Of a DNA stretch of 64,000 nt, positions 22,948 to 34,201 are shown piece after piece. The notes below the pieces were generated by a model that saw nothing but the letters and a program-made list of their open reading frames with translations, did no database searches and was not told the DNA's origin. Numbering within the stretch: the first letter of the stretch is position 1; the number at the start of each line of letters is the position of its first letter. The stretch comes from Termitomyces sp. T153 (taxonomy: Eukaryota > Basidiomycota > Agaricomycetes > Agaricales > Lyophyllaceae): NCBI GenBank assembly GCA_018296165.2, contig JACKQL020000022.1, forward strand, positions 620,001 to 684,000, in the 5' to 3' direction. Position numbers and translations under genes: made by a program.

Positions 22948-24502
22948 ATGCCAACACCCGAGACTATGAATTGTCCTTTACCCAATGTTCGATGCGAGCG
23001 ATCTCCTCGCCGTACCTCAATCCCCGTCGCCTCTGCACTTCAGCAACGAGAGTCAAAATATCTTTCCTCATTAAACACGTTCAAGAGCTCGTCTCCAAAT
23101 TCTTCTTTCCCTCACGAACCGTCAGAAATACTCTTTTACCACTCACACGAACCTTATTATGGCTTTACAAATTTCTCCAATCATCCTGTCGTCTATAAAG
23201 GCAAGAAGTACCCGACGAGCGAACACCTTTTCCAGTCGTTCAAGGTCTGTGATAAAGATTTGGTTCGCGTTCGAAGGTTGTCGACGACCGCTTCAGTTTC
23301 AAGACCACAAGCCAGATTTGGCCGAACACATTCGAACATGTTCTGAGAGGCCAAGTGTCGCTTTCTCTGAGGCACGTCGTTTTCAGCCGGAGGTTAGACC
23401 CGATTGGAAGGAGGTGAACATCTCCATAGCAAGTCCTGAAGTTTTTCCTATCATCGAATGTCAGATTAATACCTTTCAAGATGGACTTGGTTCTCCAGCT
23501 CAAGTTCAATCAACATGATGATTTAAGACAACAACTCTTCGGAACGGGAAATGCGAGTCTTGTCGAGGTTCGTTGTAACTTGTGGGAGGGATCAGGCTCT
23601 GATTATCATAGGAACTCTGAAGGACTCAGATAAAGATGCATTCTGGGGTGTAGGACATGATAGGAAGGGTCGCAATGAGCTTGGAAAAGCCCTAGAAAGA
23701 CTTAGAACCAAACTTCGCACTTCGAGCTACGGTTCCATGTCTCCGGCAATTCACAATGTTCAATCCACTCCGACTTCTCCCACATCAAGTGCCCCACAGA
23801 GGGTACAGTTTCCCGGCCATAACGTCAATGTTCAGTCGCCTGTTGTTCACGGCCTCCAACTTCGCGACACACGATTACAAGTTTATTCCACTTACCCTCC
23901 GTCTCAGAATATGGTGCAATCTCCCACTTACAACCCTCTGTCTCTTGGACAAGTCCCCAAGCCGCTTAGTTATGCCAGCCCGCCGCGTGTCCAGCTCACT
24001 CCGCATCTTGTTCAGACCGCCACGACACAAACTTTGACTCGATACAGCGAGGTTCCTGCTGACAAGGCTCATGTTCTAGTGCAGAGTGCACAGTCCTCGA
24101 TTTTGGAGGTACAAGCTCCCGAAGAAAATCGCCCACCGACGGAACTGAATTCCTTGACTAACCATAGTCTAAAGCCACCAAACTATGATGACATCGAGAG
24201 TAGTCCAGCTGATATTGCTGTCAAGTGCCGTATTCCGGACTGCGAAAAACCAGTTTATTACGACGGGACGATGAAGAGTAACTATTGTTCGCAACAGCAT
24301 CGCCAGTACGTGACTTTTTTTCTCTGTCTAAAGAGCATCTTGTACAAATGGCATCCATTCATGCAGGGAAGCGGTGACCAGAGGGCTCACAGATTCATGC
24401 ATCAAGTGCCTTAAGATGCCGCAATCTGAAACGGACTACTTCTGCGGGCGTGGATGCAGAGAGGAATCCCTGAAAAAGGATAAGGCTCACTCAAAGATTT
24501 GA
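22948..24502 (+). CDS. NADAR-domain protein with C-terminal Cys modules
   Basis: About 439 residues in five exons: 22948-23244, 23297-23413, 23481-23567, 23623-24305 and 24367-24502. Residues about 70-215 form a NADAR (YbiA/DUF1768) domain: EILFYHSHEPYYGFTNFS, YPTSEHLFQSFKF, DLAEHIRTCSERPSVAFSEA, RPDWKE|MDLVLQLKFNQH, FGTGNASLVE|DSDKDAFWG (bars are introns) and GKGRNELGKAL in the form DRKGRNELGKAL. NADAR proteins hydrolyse ADP-ribose or phosphoribosyl linkages, and in bacterial DarT/DarG systems they remove ADP-ribose from guanine. A long Pro/Ser/Gln-rich linker (about 220-370) follows, then CRIPDCEKPVYYDG..NYCSQQH and CIKCLKMPQSETDYFCGRGC, the same module pair that ends the protein at 11792. 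The start was chosen at the first ATG of the open frame; upstream Met choices are possible. Last gene of the cluster. Confidence 0.9.
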
Positions 24503-24553
24503 GAGCTGGACGAAGTAGATTTCTCAGTGATATGGATAGGATGATCATATAAT

Positions 24554-24578
24554 AGGAGGAGGAGGAGGAGGAGGAGGG
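24554..24578. repeat. GGA trinucleotide microsatellite
   Basis: About eight consecutive agg units just downstream of the NADAR gene. Confidence 0.9.
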
Positions 24579-24664
24579 GTTATTTATCATACTGACGTGG
24601 TCCCAATTGGTGGTATTATAGCTATTAGGTACTAAGATATTAAAACAAAATCGATGACCGATAA

Positions 24665-25776
24665 TCAATCGAAGCAGCTCGTTATTCTGCTAAAAACATG
24701 GAAGAAACATTCTAAAAGACGATACGTTGGCCTCTGCTTTTCAGACATGAGAGTGCACGCACCTTTCAAAGGACTGGACAAAGAGGAAGGAAGCCACGAT
24801 TCTTCGGGACGACAGCAATGCAAACTCAACTGAAAGCCGTAACTAAATTGCTTTTTGCAAGAACGGCATCTGAGTGTTCTAACATGATGATAGTAAGAGA
24901 TTGCATTGTAAAGGAAAAAAGACCTACTCGTCGTGAATGTTGTGTATATGAAGATGATACATAAAAGCTTCAATGTTGCGGAGCATATCACGACAACCGG
25001 GACGATGGCACACGAACGGACCACTCTCATCTTTACCGTCTTGTTTCATAGTGTCCAAAGCCTCTTGAAGCTGAGTAGAGTTAATCACGTGATATCGAAA
25101 GACTCCTGAGGAAGCCGCCACTTACTGAATCTGAGAGCTCTTGATCACGGAATGATTTACATTGTGCCGTAACCAGGTGATCCTTCTTTGGAATGGGAGG
25201 AGGTACTTCGAACTCAGAGGTGATTGAGGTATCGGCGACAGCCGTTTTCCAAGTATTATCTGACTCTTCAAGTGAGACAGATGTTGAACTCGAGCTTAGG
25301 AGAATAGCTTTCGAAGGCGTCCCAGTACGATACTGTAATGCGATTTCCTGGGCAGCGGTAGTTGACGCCGAGCTACAAGACTCCGCGCTAGAACTCGACG
25401 CAAAGGACGACACTGGGGCGGAGAACTCCCACGTGCTTTGGTCGTCCGCAACATTGCATGCATCGAAGTTGGCCCTTGAAGGAAAATAGGTAGCATAACG
25501 TTTTTCTGCATCGTAGGATCGGCCTCTTCGTGGCCTGCCAGTGAAGTCAGCAGTCCGCACAGACGGCATGGAGATATCAAGCAGTTGGGTGACAATTTCG
25601 TATGAGAGACTAGAATCCATGGGGTACAGTTGTGGGATGAGTGGACTGTTCTTTCTGTTGAGGTGCCGCCCCTGGACACTAGAGAGATCGTCATTATATA
25701 GTGAAAAGCCGCTGGCCAGGCCACGTCTTCCACTATCCAAAGCGGCCAAATTCACGCGAAACGGGTCTATAGCCAC
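24665..25776 (-). CDS. C2H2 zinc-finger protein
   Basis: The first exon (25776 to about 25134) encodes a Ser-rich, probably disordered region with basic stretch TGRRPRRGRSYDAEKRY-like residues and ending QELSDS. A phase-0 intron leads to LQEALDTMKQDGKDESGPF and the finger FVCHRPGCRDMLRN..AFMYHLHIH (C-x4-C...H-x3-H spacing), then, after a second intron, TLRCRSCKKQFSYGFQLSLHC, a second degenerate finger ending in Cys. A third intron gives the C-terminal ECFFHVFSR before the stop at 24665. Probably a nuclear DNA-binding regulator, though targets are unknown. The downstream end is about 160 bases from the 3' end of the NADAR gene. Confidence 0.68.
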
Positions 25777-26107
25777 AAACCTCTATGAACCACAGCATTG
25801 TTCTATGTACCATGTGGTCGCCTGGCATAAGCGAGTTACTGATTGTGAAAGGGGCTTTGTCCCAATGTCACGGTGGCACTGAATCTAATTGGCCGAACGA
25901 GTGTCACGTGTCATCTTTTGTCAAAAATGGTGGTTGTTTGCGCGCTGTTCTAGTTTTCTGGCTACTCGTAAGAGCTTACATTGTCCTTGTCCTTAAAACT
26001 CCAGAATATCTGGTAATAGAGCTTCAAGTTTTCTCTTGGCGTGCCTCGCCAACCATTAACTGCGAGGATGTACCTCTACTGCGTGGCTGTAATACAGCAG
26101 TGACATT

Positions 26108-26454
26108 TCAAATTTCAGGGACAGAAGGCTGATATCTCTTTGACCGAGCTTGCATAGAACTTTTCCCTCGAACCTTGGATCCATGCTGCTCCCCAATCTT
26201 ATGATCTTCACCCTTTGCGGACAGGCTCTCAGAACTTTCAACTTCAATGCTTAAGGAAGTTTGATTATCCGGAACAGGGTTTCCCCGTACCCAACAATGT
26301 GCCTGTAGCGCCTGCACTACTTTAACATTGTGTATTGATGCGATGTCGAGCTACGCGGTGAACTTGTTAGTATTAAGTCAAGGAGGTAGACACAAGTTGT
26401 CTCATTCTCAGGTGCTAGATGCGCGGCATCGCTTGTCATAGAAAATGCCGCCAT
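26108..26454 (-). CDS. Possible small hypothetical gene
   Basis: Candidate two-exon gene. ATG at 26454 gives MAAFSMTSDAAHLAPENE, then a 41-base intron joins in frame to LDIASIHNVKVVQALQAHC and a polar tail to the stop at 26108. The join keeps one frame and the composition looks protein-like, but the donor (gtctac) is weak and no family is recognised. Could be spurious. Confidence 0.3.
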
Positions 26455-27378
26455 AGTTTAAGCCGACTTACTTACGACATAGTATGCACTCGCACTTTCA
26501 CTCGCCTCTAGTTCTATGGTCTCCCTCAAATATCTTTCTCTTCACCCTACCGTCTTAGAGCAGACTCAATCAAATCATTTGGTTAGGAACTTGAATTCCT
26601 GTGACATAGGATCGACGTACATACGGGGAAGGATCGATGGAGCTATTTGGCAGATGAAAGAAGCTGGTACTTCGATCCGCGACTCTACGGTGTCTCTGAA
26701 CGGCCCTGGCAGGGCTGCAGCCGTTACACGCCATACCAGTCGAAGGTTTACTTCCAGAATTGGGGATTCGCTTTATAGTCACTAGTCACGGCGATGGAGT
26801 GCGAGACTCTTGAAACATATTTGCCCTTGAGACCGTGCATTCCAAACCGGCATGATACCGTAAGTTCTATCCCTGTGCTTAACCATTTTTAGGTCTCGCC
26901 AGTCTCTGATGTTTGCCAAACCCATGTAGTTGGGGAGTTTGACAAGATGTTATCGAAGCAGGCTTCAATCCGATTACGACGACCCGTTCAACCGGTATTA
27001 GTGCCTATAAATTCGATGATCCCGTTCAAGGCAGGATTTGTATTTGGACCTAGTTAGTCCGCCGTTCGCGTTGCCATGTCACAAGTTGCATCCCCCTTCT
27101 TCATTGGCTGTTCCGATCACCGTTTATTCGTTCACCTCTTAACGGTTCTCGAAGTCTGGGCCATCGTCGGTGCCCATTCTCTGCAACCTGGTTAACTTTG
27201 TGACATGCAGGGTCTGTCCCCCATGGGATTCAAACGGTAGGAGATCCATTCTTTGACATCGTTCACTAATCTCTTCCATACCATTCGAATCACCTTATTG
27301 GGATTGAAAAGCTCGACCACGACCAGGAGTGAGTAGTTAATTCCATCCATATCGCGAAATCAATTTATCGTTGTGCAG
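26455..27378. other. Spacer, no supported gene
   Basis: About 920 bases with short frames only. A cag acceptor sits directly before the ATG at 27379, so an upstream non-coding or short coding exon of that gene may lie here. Confidence 0.4.
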
Positions 27379-27900
27379 ATGCTTTCAAAGGCTATGCCGA
27401 CTGTTGCTTCCACACCAGCCAGTTCCGAATCGTCACTTAAAATACCCTCAGTTATATCAACATTTCCTCAAACCGATTCCTTCGTCATCATGGAAGCGTC
27501 GCTCACATCGGTGAAGTACGCACTATATCATGCCATTGGGCATTGGACTTGTCTTGTTATTGGTTGTTACAACACATCCGTCACGTCGTACCTTCGAACT
27601 GTCACTGCCGGTTTCGTAGGCGGTGCGATTTTCACCATCCCATATTTGTTTCTTCTTGGACGCAGTGATTCTCTGAATAGTGATCTTGACCTTAGTCGTG
27701 GCTGGCTTCAGCATTTTGGTGCTGAAATGCTCTACAGCGCAATCGCTGGTGGAGTGGGAGCTGTGGCTGTGGGCTATGGGAGGGTTGATGGGATTCTTGA
27801 AGGAATATTGGACGGTTTGTGTGGACCCATGATCCTCTATTCCTCCCTGTATGTTTTATTAAAAGTAGCCGTTTGTGTGATTCGTAATTTAGCTATCTAG
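27379..27900 (+). CDS. Small multi-pass membrane protein (paralog of the gene at 3589)
   Basis: Single open frame of 173 residues from the ATG at 27379. After a Ser/Pro-rich N-terminus (about 40 residues) comes the block EASLTSVKYALYHAIG shared with the gene at 3589, then the hydrophobic segments TAGFVGGAIFTIPYLFLLG, FGAEMLYSAIAGGVGAVAVG and LYVLLKVAVCVI. Predicted to span the membrane three or four times. Family and function unknown. It lies on the opposite strand from its paralog, on the far side of the ADP-ribosylation cluster. Confidence 0.72.
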   Translation: MLSKAMPTVASTPASSESSLKIPSVISTFPQTDSFVIMEASLTSVKYALYHAIGHWTCLVIGCYNTSVTSYLRTVTAGFVGGAIFTIPYLFLLGRSDSLNSDLDLSRGWLQHFGAEMLYSAIAGGVGAVAVGYGRVDGILEGILDGLCGPMILYSSLYVLLKVAVCVIRNLAI

Positions 27901-28174
27901 TAGTCGGGCAAAAATACGTGGATCCTGATGTCAATCGATTGATCCGGTAATTGTCATTACTTGACGAGAAAGCGGATAACTTACTGTGTACGCTCAGTCG
28001 TGCTACGTAGCTAACCGGTTGACCCTATTGTCTAAAAAACTACGGTTAGTTCTAGTTTGAGTGTTCTTGTATGATGAATATTCCATGATTTGTAATAGAA
28101 TTAACCAGGCGCTACTATAATTACCATTAAGTTGACGGGTATACGGAGTATGGCAACAAAGACTGCTCTTTATG

Positions 28175-29341
28175 TCATAACGTTAAGTCAATTACTTCGC
28201 CAGGAATGAACACAGGGCGGTGCTCAGTCTTGACTTTCTTTTTCGATTTGGTTTTCGTGCCTTGGTCATCTTAGCTTCGAGGGCCTTGACCTGTTCCTGG
28301 AACGCGAAGTAGATGAGCAATTAGTGAGCTGATGCAGAACGAAGCACACTCACAAGCAAGGTTTTCAATTGGGCTTTATCCTGTTCCTCCTCTTGGTCAT
28401 CTTCGGTAGAGTCCTGTTCCTTGCCATCGTCATCCTCTCCATCGTCATCTTCCGATGCTTTGCGTTTGCCATCTGTTGGAGGTATGGAAGATGGAGGGGC
28501 GATACCATTGGCCCTCAGAACATCTACAGATTTGATGGAGTATGAGTTATCGGATCATAGTAGTACGATGACTTCGGACGGACCAATTGAGCGATATTTG
28601 AAGGTAAGATTGCATAACATTTCACGAGAATCACATGAAGTGTAGGTCTTAGCAGGCTGTTCAACCTCCGGGCCAAGGCTGTATTCGATCCGAAGTTTGT
28701 CGATCACTCAAAGCAAGTAAGATGTAGACGCGAATATGACTGACTTGATTTTGTGTGTCACGGCCTTCTTGGAACGTTGGTGGATCTGGTTATTCGTGAG
28801 TCTGGACATTGCAAGCTCCTTGAATGGATTGTTTTCCGATCTTATTTCGACATAGTATATCCGCAGAGTGATTTCACCCAAATTCTTTGGTTTGCGGAAT
28901 TAAGAAGGGTGTCATCATCTGTCCAATGTCTAGTCAGGAAAGTCTTGACAAAAGATGTTCAATTCACCTGTAAGCTCTATGGACGCAAACATGAGGGGTC
29001 TACTCGTGGTCGCTGAAGTGTCAACATGAGACCGGGATGTGGGAGCCCAAGGACGGCCCTTATGAAAGACATTTCCCCCTACAAACCCTCCATCGGTGTG
29101 GAAGTAAATGGCAACATCGATATCGGATTGTTTTGGAGGTATTCCAGTAATCGAAAAGGACTGAATAGCTGAACAGAGGCACTAATATATCATATAATAG
29201 ACTGACCTTTCCTGCTTGGGAAGGGACCCAGCAGACTGCAGTCTTCGTCTCCCCATCGTATTCGATACCATACTCTGGCAACTCTTCGCCGTCAACAATG
29301 ATGTGGGCTTCACATTCCAAAAACTTCATCTTCCAGCGCAT
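28175..29341 (-). pseudogene. DUF7918 gene, probably frame-broken
   Basis: DUF7918 is a family of unknown function expanded in Agaricomycetes. Parts in order: MKFLECEAHIIVDGEELPEY, CWVPSQAGK (intron) SFSITGIPP, the strand block HVDTSATTSRPLMFASIELT (intron) DDDTLLNSANQ, then NLGEITLRIYYVEIRS one base out of frame with what precedes it. Further on, FKYRSI|DVLRANGIAPP (intron at bar) leads to an acidic region KRKASEDDDGEDDDGKE, EQVKALEAKMTKA, and a C-terminal GEVIDLTL which resembles a SUMO-interacting motif but is again one base out of frame. Two independent frame shifts against the intact copy at 40608 make a pseudogene likely; sequencing error could also explain them. Confidence 0.62.
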
Positions 29342-29990
29342 TTTCGCCAAGTGCGTTGGGAAATATGGCTGAGCTCTTTTGCGTTTTCGAAGGCAGCTGA
29401 GTATGATGCGCGAGACATGGGGAATGCGCCTACCACTCCAAGTTTTGTTGAAAAATTGAATTACACGTCAACTAAAAGCTTCGACTCGAGATATTGGGGT
29501 GTACGCGTGAAAGCGGCTGTTTAACCTTTTGAATTACAGGTAAGAGATTAATAAACTAGTAGTATAAGTCTGAGGAAAATGACAGATAGCTGGCGATCGT
29601 CACGTTCAGCCGGACGCTGTGCTTTTAGCTCGGTGTGGGCCGGTAACGGGGCTAAGTGAGGGGTGTCAAATTATTACATAATACTTGATTACCTTCTTGC
29701 TGAATCTAGCTGTGGCAGGCCTTAAATGAATACTTGTGGGACACAAGGCCTCCACTTCTCAGTTGTATCGACCGTCAAATCCTCACCAAGGCCTAGTACA
29801 ACTCACTGCTCACGGCAGGGGATTTTTCACAAGCTCTTTAAAAGTCTCTTGGACTTCAGACACTTGTACAATCGATCTTTCAGAACATGACATAAATACA
29901 TAATGATAGAAATACTTGACCAAGGGCTACTCGCACGATAATCAGTAGGCTGACGGATCGTAGGTGATACAAAAAAGACTGTTCGAGATA
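29342..29990. other. Spacer between two DUF7918 copies
   Basis: About 650 bases with no recognised gene. The downstream flanks of the two DUF7918 copies resemble each other, suggesting a tandem duplication. Confidence 0.4.
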
Positions 29991-30300
29991 TCATAGAATC
30001 AAATCGATCACTTCGTCAGTCGGGGTGATGCTCAATCCTTTCTTCTAGAGGTGGCTGTCACAGCCCTCTTCTCTGGATCGTCATCGTCATCGTCGCCGCC
30101 ATGACTCAGTGCTTCTCGTTTCACTTCGGCTAGAGGGACTGCTGGAGCAGGGGCTGCGATACCGTCAGCCCTAAGAACATCTGAAGATGGAAAATTTGAC
30201 GAGACTTTATTGTATCAGGTCTTGGACCTGACCTACCGATTGAACGACATCTGAATATGAGCTTGCACACGAAAGAAATGTGCTGCACTCTAAAGACATC
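29991..30300 (-). pseudogene. Truncated DUF7918 fragment (3' part only)
   Basis: Only the last third of a DUF7918 gene is present. The equivalent of FKYRSIDVLRANGI is read here as FRCRSI|DVLRADGIAAP (intron at bar), followed by an acidic run DDDDDDPEKR and a C-terminal TDEVIDLIL in a shifted frame, ending near 29991. Everything upstream of about 30300 is unrelated, so the 5' two-thirds are gone. Same strand as the copy at 28175. Confidence 0.65.
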
Positions 30301-30514
30301 CCCAGCTGTCGAGCGCTGTCAACTCTCGACTGGCTCGAACATGTAAAGACGTAAACCCGACGTACTTGACCTTGATCGTTGATACTGGAAAGAATATCGT
30401 ATTACATACATACTGCCAGCTTATACTACATACAGGTATCACTATGCATTCTGAGCTATGGCCCATGTTCGCCTTGGGCCTGTAGCTCTTGTTAAGTTCC
30501 AGACCCAACTCGAG

Positions 30515-30880
30515 ATTTTCACTCAATGCTAAGTTGCAGACCCACTAGGAAAACTTTTCTGAGATTCCTCGTAAATAACATCGACCTAGGAGTCGAATTG
30601 AACTCTGCTCTGAATGATCAAGGTCCTTGATATTTTCACTCAATGCTAAGATCCAGACCCAACTTCACTACATTTGGTTAGGTCCTTGATTTTTAACTCA
30701 ATGCTAATGTCCAGACCCAACCTCACTATGTTTGGTTAGGTCTTTTGTATGTTGTCAACTTAATGCTAAGATCTAGACTCAACCTCATTACATTTGGTTA
30801 GGTCTTTGTATTTTATCAACTCAATGCTAAGATCCAGACCCAACCTCACTTTATCCCTTGGGTCTTTCATGCTATTTATA
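30515..30880. repeat. Degenerate tandem repeat, unit about 62-75 bp
   Basis: Five consecutive units share tcaatgctaagatccagac and the following cctcactacatttggttagg, with a T-rich spacer. Divergence between units is about 10-20 percent. A related unit (caatgctgaaatccagacc) reappears near 32254, on the other side of the inserted solo LTR. Confidence 0.85.
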
Positions 30881-30910
30881 AGAGTTCCTCAATGAAGTAT
30901 TCAAGGTTGT

Positions 30911-32072
30911 TGTCATGACTCACTCCCTGGACCCCCAAACATTGTTACCAACCCACTCCCTCCCCTGGAGTTTCCCCCGACGCTCCATCAAACTCCCCCA
31001 ACCATTGTACACTCTCAGCGCCCACCCCGGGTAACTCCGACACTTCTCCGGCAAACCCCGATGGCCCCCTGGCTAACTCTGACACCTTCTCTGCAGCCAT
31101 CAACACTTCCCTTGACTCTCCTGAACCCCTGGGACACTCCCCTGTTGTTTCTGACTCTGCCGCATGTCACCAACTCCTCCCCCTAGTCAGCCTGACCAAC
31201 CCCAGAGCATCACAATGACCTCAGAACAGCTCGCATTCTCAACTGATCCCATCAGAATATCACTGCGGCCTGTCCCCTGATCACAACTGACACCCATTGA
31301 CTCTGCGCAACTCCATCAAGCCCCACCACCACACCCGCTGCCCCCCGGAGCTCTCCAGTAGTCAGTATATAAGTTGTAGAGTAGCTCCTCATACTCTAGT
31401 CTTGATATTACCTGCCTTACCTGATGTGTTTCTGATTGTTTCTGTCTTGTGTCTTGTGTCCTGTGTTATGTTTCCTTTTCTCTCAGTCTCCCAGTCTTAT
31501 CTCAGTCTCCTGGTCTTGTCTTGTCTCTATTTCCATTATCATTCTTATTATTGTTTCATATCTCTGCTTGAATCTATTTTCATTCCTGTCTCAATCTTGT
31601 CTTGACTCCATCTTGTCTCATTCAACTCCGTTTCCATTACTATGCTCAAGTCCTTTCAACTTCAATGCCTTTACAAACTCTGCATTTACAATTACAAACT
31701 CAAACACTCTTTAAACCAACTCCAGACCTCACTATTTGCTTGGCTCCAAAAGCTATCAACCTCTGTTGATCCTCCATCAAACTCCGGCCCTGCTCCTATC
31801 ACTTGCATAGCCTCCATTTGCCCCGCACCTCCAATACTCACTTCTGGACCAGTACCTGACACCTCCATCAAGTCTGACCCTTTCCCCACAACTCATCCTA
31901 GACTCCTCTGGACCACCCCAGACTTGTTTGGATCACTCCCCATTGCTTGCCCTCACAAGTCCCCCACACTTAGACCCTCTCTGAGTGCCCAGTTATCAGT
32001 GCAGGGAATCATATCCACCTAGTAAGGATTCACCCAGTGTAGCTGAGCCCCCATGGTCAGCAGAACCTGACA
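30911..32072. mobile_element. Solo LTR, copy 1 (TSD gttgt)
   Basis: 1162 bp, begins tgtcatgactcactccctgg and ends gcagaacctgaca, so the ends are TGTCA...TGACA. Flanked by a perfect 5-bp duplication gttgt (30906-30910 and 32073-32077). Two further copies occur at 33046 and 50601. No internal coding domain of a retroelement lies between copies, so these are solo LTRs left by recombination. Most CpG sites of copy 2 are TpG or CpA here. Confidence 0.92.
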
Positions 32073-33045
32073 GTTGTCATATAAATGGAGCTTTCCCACT
32101 TATCTCTTTTACTAGGCTAGCTTTTGCTCTTTTTTTTTTTCAATCAACATGTTAATAGTCTTGTCATTGTCAATGTCAGTAGATGTAAGTCTTTACTATG
32201 ATTTTAATTATATTTTACTCAGTCAAATAAAACTTTCTTTATAAGTATTTCAACAATGCTGAAATCCAGACCAAACCTCACTTTGTTTTCAATATGCCAA
32301 CTCTTCCAAGTGATCATCATTAACAGATCATCATCTTTATATCCTTGAAAAATTAGAATCATTGATGAATCAAAGTCTCCTCCACTCCCATCCCTTTTTA
32401 CTCATACACTTTGAAGAATGTGTTTAACAATTTTTTGACACCAAAACATACTAAAGAAAGAGAAATGAGAAAGTAGCCTGTGTAATGAGATATCTATAAT
32501 TGTATAGGCTATTGGTTCCCTTACTTGCATAGGGAGTTTTATGCTCTGACTCCTGCAACTGTCTCTAAAGACATGATTTCTTATGTTGAGGCATTGACTA
32601 TGGTGTCTGCCTTTAAAGTGGCTGTAAACAAAGATGGTTATCCTTCCAAAGTCATGACTTTTACAGATAACACAAATACTATCCACATTTTTTATAGTCT
32701 GCATGCTTAGCCCCTCTATAACAACATCCTCTGACATTGTAAGGAGACTGGTCTTTGGGCCATCCCACCCTCACCAAGCTTTGTCTGTGGGGATTGGCAC
32801 TGCTGACCTCTGGACTGCCTGGCTCCTTCTTACTCCCTCACTGTCTTGGCTCACCACTCTAATGGGTATATTGTACCTAGCACATGGTATATGACTGTCA
32901 ATCATTGATCCTTCTATTACTGGGCCTGATTAGTTGATAGTCCAAAGTCATTGGCCTCCACTTTGTCATATAGGCTGTAGTCAGTGGCCTCCAACTTAGT
33001 CATAGGTACTTAGTCATCTAGTGACCTTGTAGTATATAGGTAGAC
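32073..33045 (+). mobile_element. Retroelement relic, left part (RNase H-like)
   Basis: CpG-free, AT-rich DNA. Around 32525-32830 the plus strand reads ALTPATVSKDMISYVEALT, SKVMTFTDNTNTIHIFYSL and then, across stops, a Trp-Ala region. This resembles the RNase H-like domain of Agaricomycete elements that combine reverse transcriptase with a tyrosine recombinase. It is interrupted by stops and continues, after the solo LTR inserted at 33046, with the part at 34202. Family assignment (DIRS-like) is inference. Confidence 0.5.
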
Positions 33046-34196
33046 TGTCACGACCCATTCCCCGAAACCCCGCACATCGTCCATCAAACCCCCGAACCCC
33101 CAAAAGGACCCCCAACGCTCCGCCGAACTTCCGCCCATGCCCCGCGCCTACTTCGGCTAACTCTGACGCCTCCCCGGCTAACTCCGATGGCCCCCTGGCC
33201 AACTTTGGTGCCTGCCCCGCAGCCACTGACACTTACCCTGGGCTTCCCGAACCCCGAGAACCACCCCCGCTATTCCCAATCTTCGCCACCCATCATTAAC
33301 TCAACACCCTGCTTCCTCCGACCTATTCTGGAGTATCACGACAACCTCGGGGCAACCCGCGTTCTCCAATGATCCCATCAACATATCAGCGCGGCACGAT
33401 CTTCGATCACAACCGACACCCGCCCACTCCGTCAAGCCCCGCCAAGCCCCGCCGCCACAGCCGACGTACCCCAAAGTCCTCTGGTAGTCAGTATATAAGT
33501 CATCGAGTAACTCTTCGTACTCTAGTCTGGATATTGCTTAACGTTACCTATGGTCTGATTGTTCCCTTTTCGTGTTTCATGTTTTGTGTTCCGTGCCTCG
33601 TTCTCCAGTCTCCCGGTCTTATCTCAGTCTCCCGGTCTTATCTCAGTCTCCCGGTCTTATCTTGTCTCCATTTCGTTATCATTCTCGTTATCGTTTCATA
33701 TCTCCACTCGAATCTACTCCTGTTCCATATCGTCTCATCCGACGCTGTCTCGGTGACTCCGTCAGACCATTGTGCCCAAGTCTTCATCATCCCTAACAAC
33801 CTCACGAACTCCGCGATTACGATTACGAACCCCGACACTCCTTTACCAGGTCCGAACCTCACTCTTCGCTCGGTCCCGGACTCCATCAGCTCCAAATGAT
33901 CTCCCATCAAACCTCGGCTCCGTCCCCATTGATCACACAGCCACCTACTCCCTTGCTTCCGCAAATCTCCCATACGGCCTTCTGCCTGAACCCCGCCAAG
34001 ACCGTCTCGTTTCCCCACAATCTGACTTCTCCGGACCTTCCCGGATCTGTCTGGATCACATCTCCCCAACTACCCGCGCAACCCACCCGGACCCGGAACG
34101 TCTTCGAGTGCTCGGTTACCAATGCAGGGGAATCACACCCGCCTAGTAAGGACTCGCCCAGTGCAGCTGAGCCCCCGGGGTCAGCGGAACCTGACA
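33046..34196. mobile_element. Solo LTR, copy 2, CpG-rich (TSD tagac)
   Basis: 1151 bp, begins tgtcacgacccattccccg and ends agcggaacctgaca. Perfect 5-bp duplication tagac (33041-33045 and 34197-34201). It is inserted inside the older retroelement relic. Its CpG sites are largely intact, while copies 1 and 3 carry TpG or CpA at the same positions, which suggests it is the youngest or least mutated copy. Confidence 0.93.
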
Positions 34197-34201
34197 TAGA
34201 C

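Noticed and set aside
25193..25489. Plus-strand open frame opposite the C2H2 gene
   Set aside because: Shadow of the Ser-rich minus-strand exon; no independent support.
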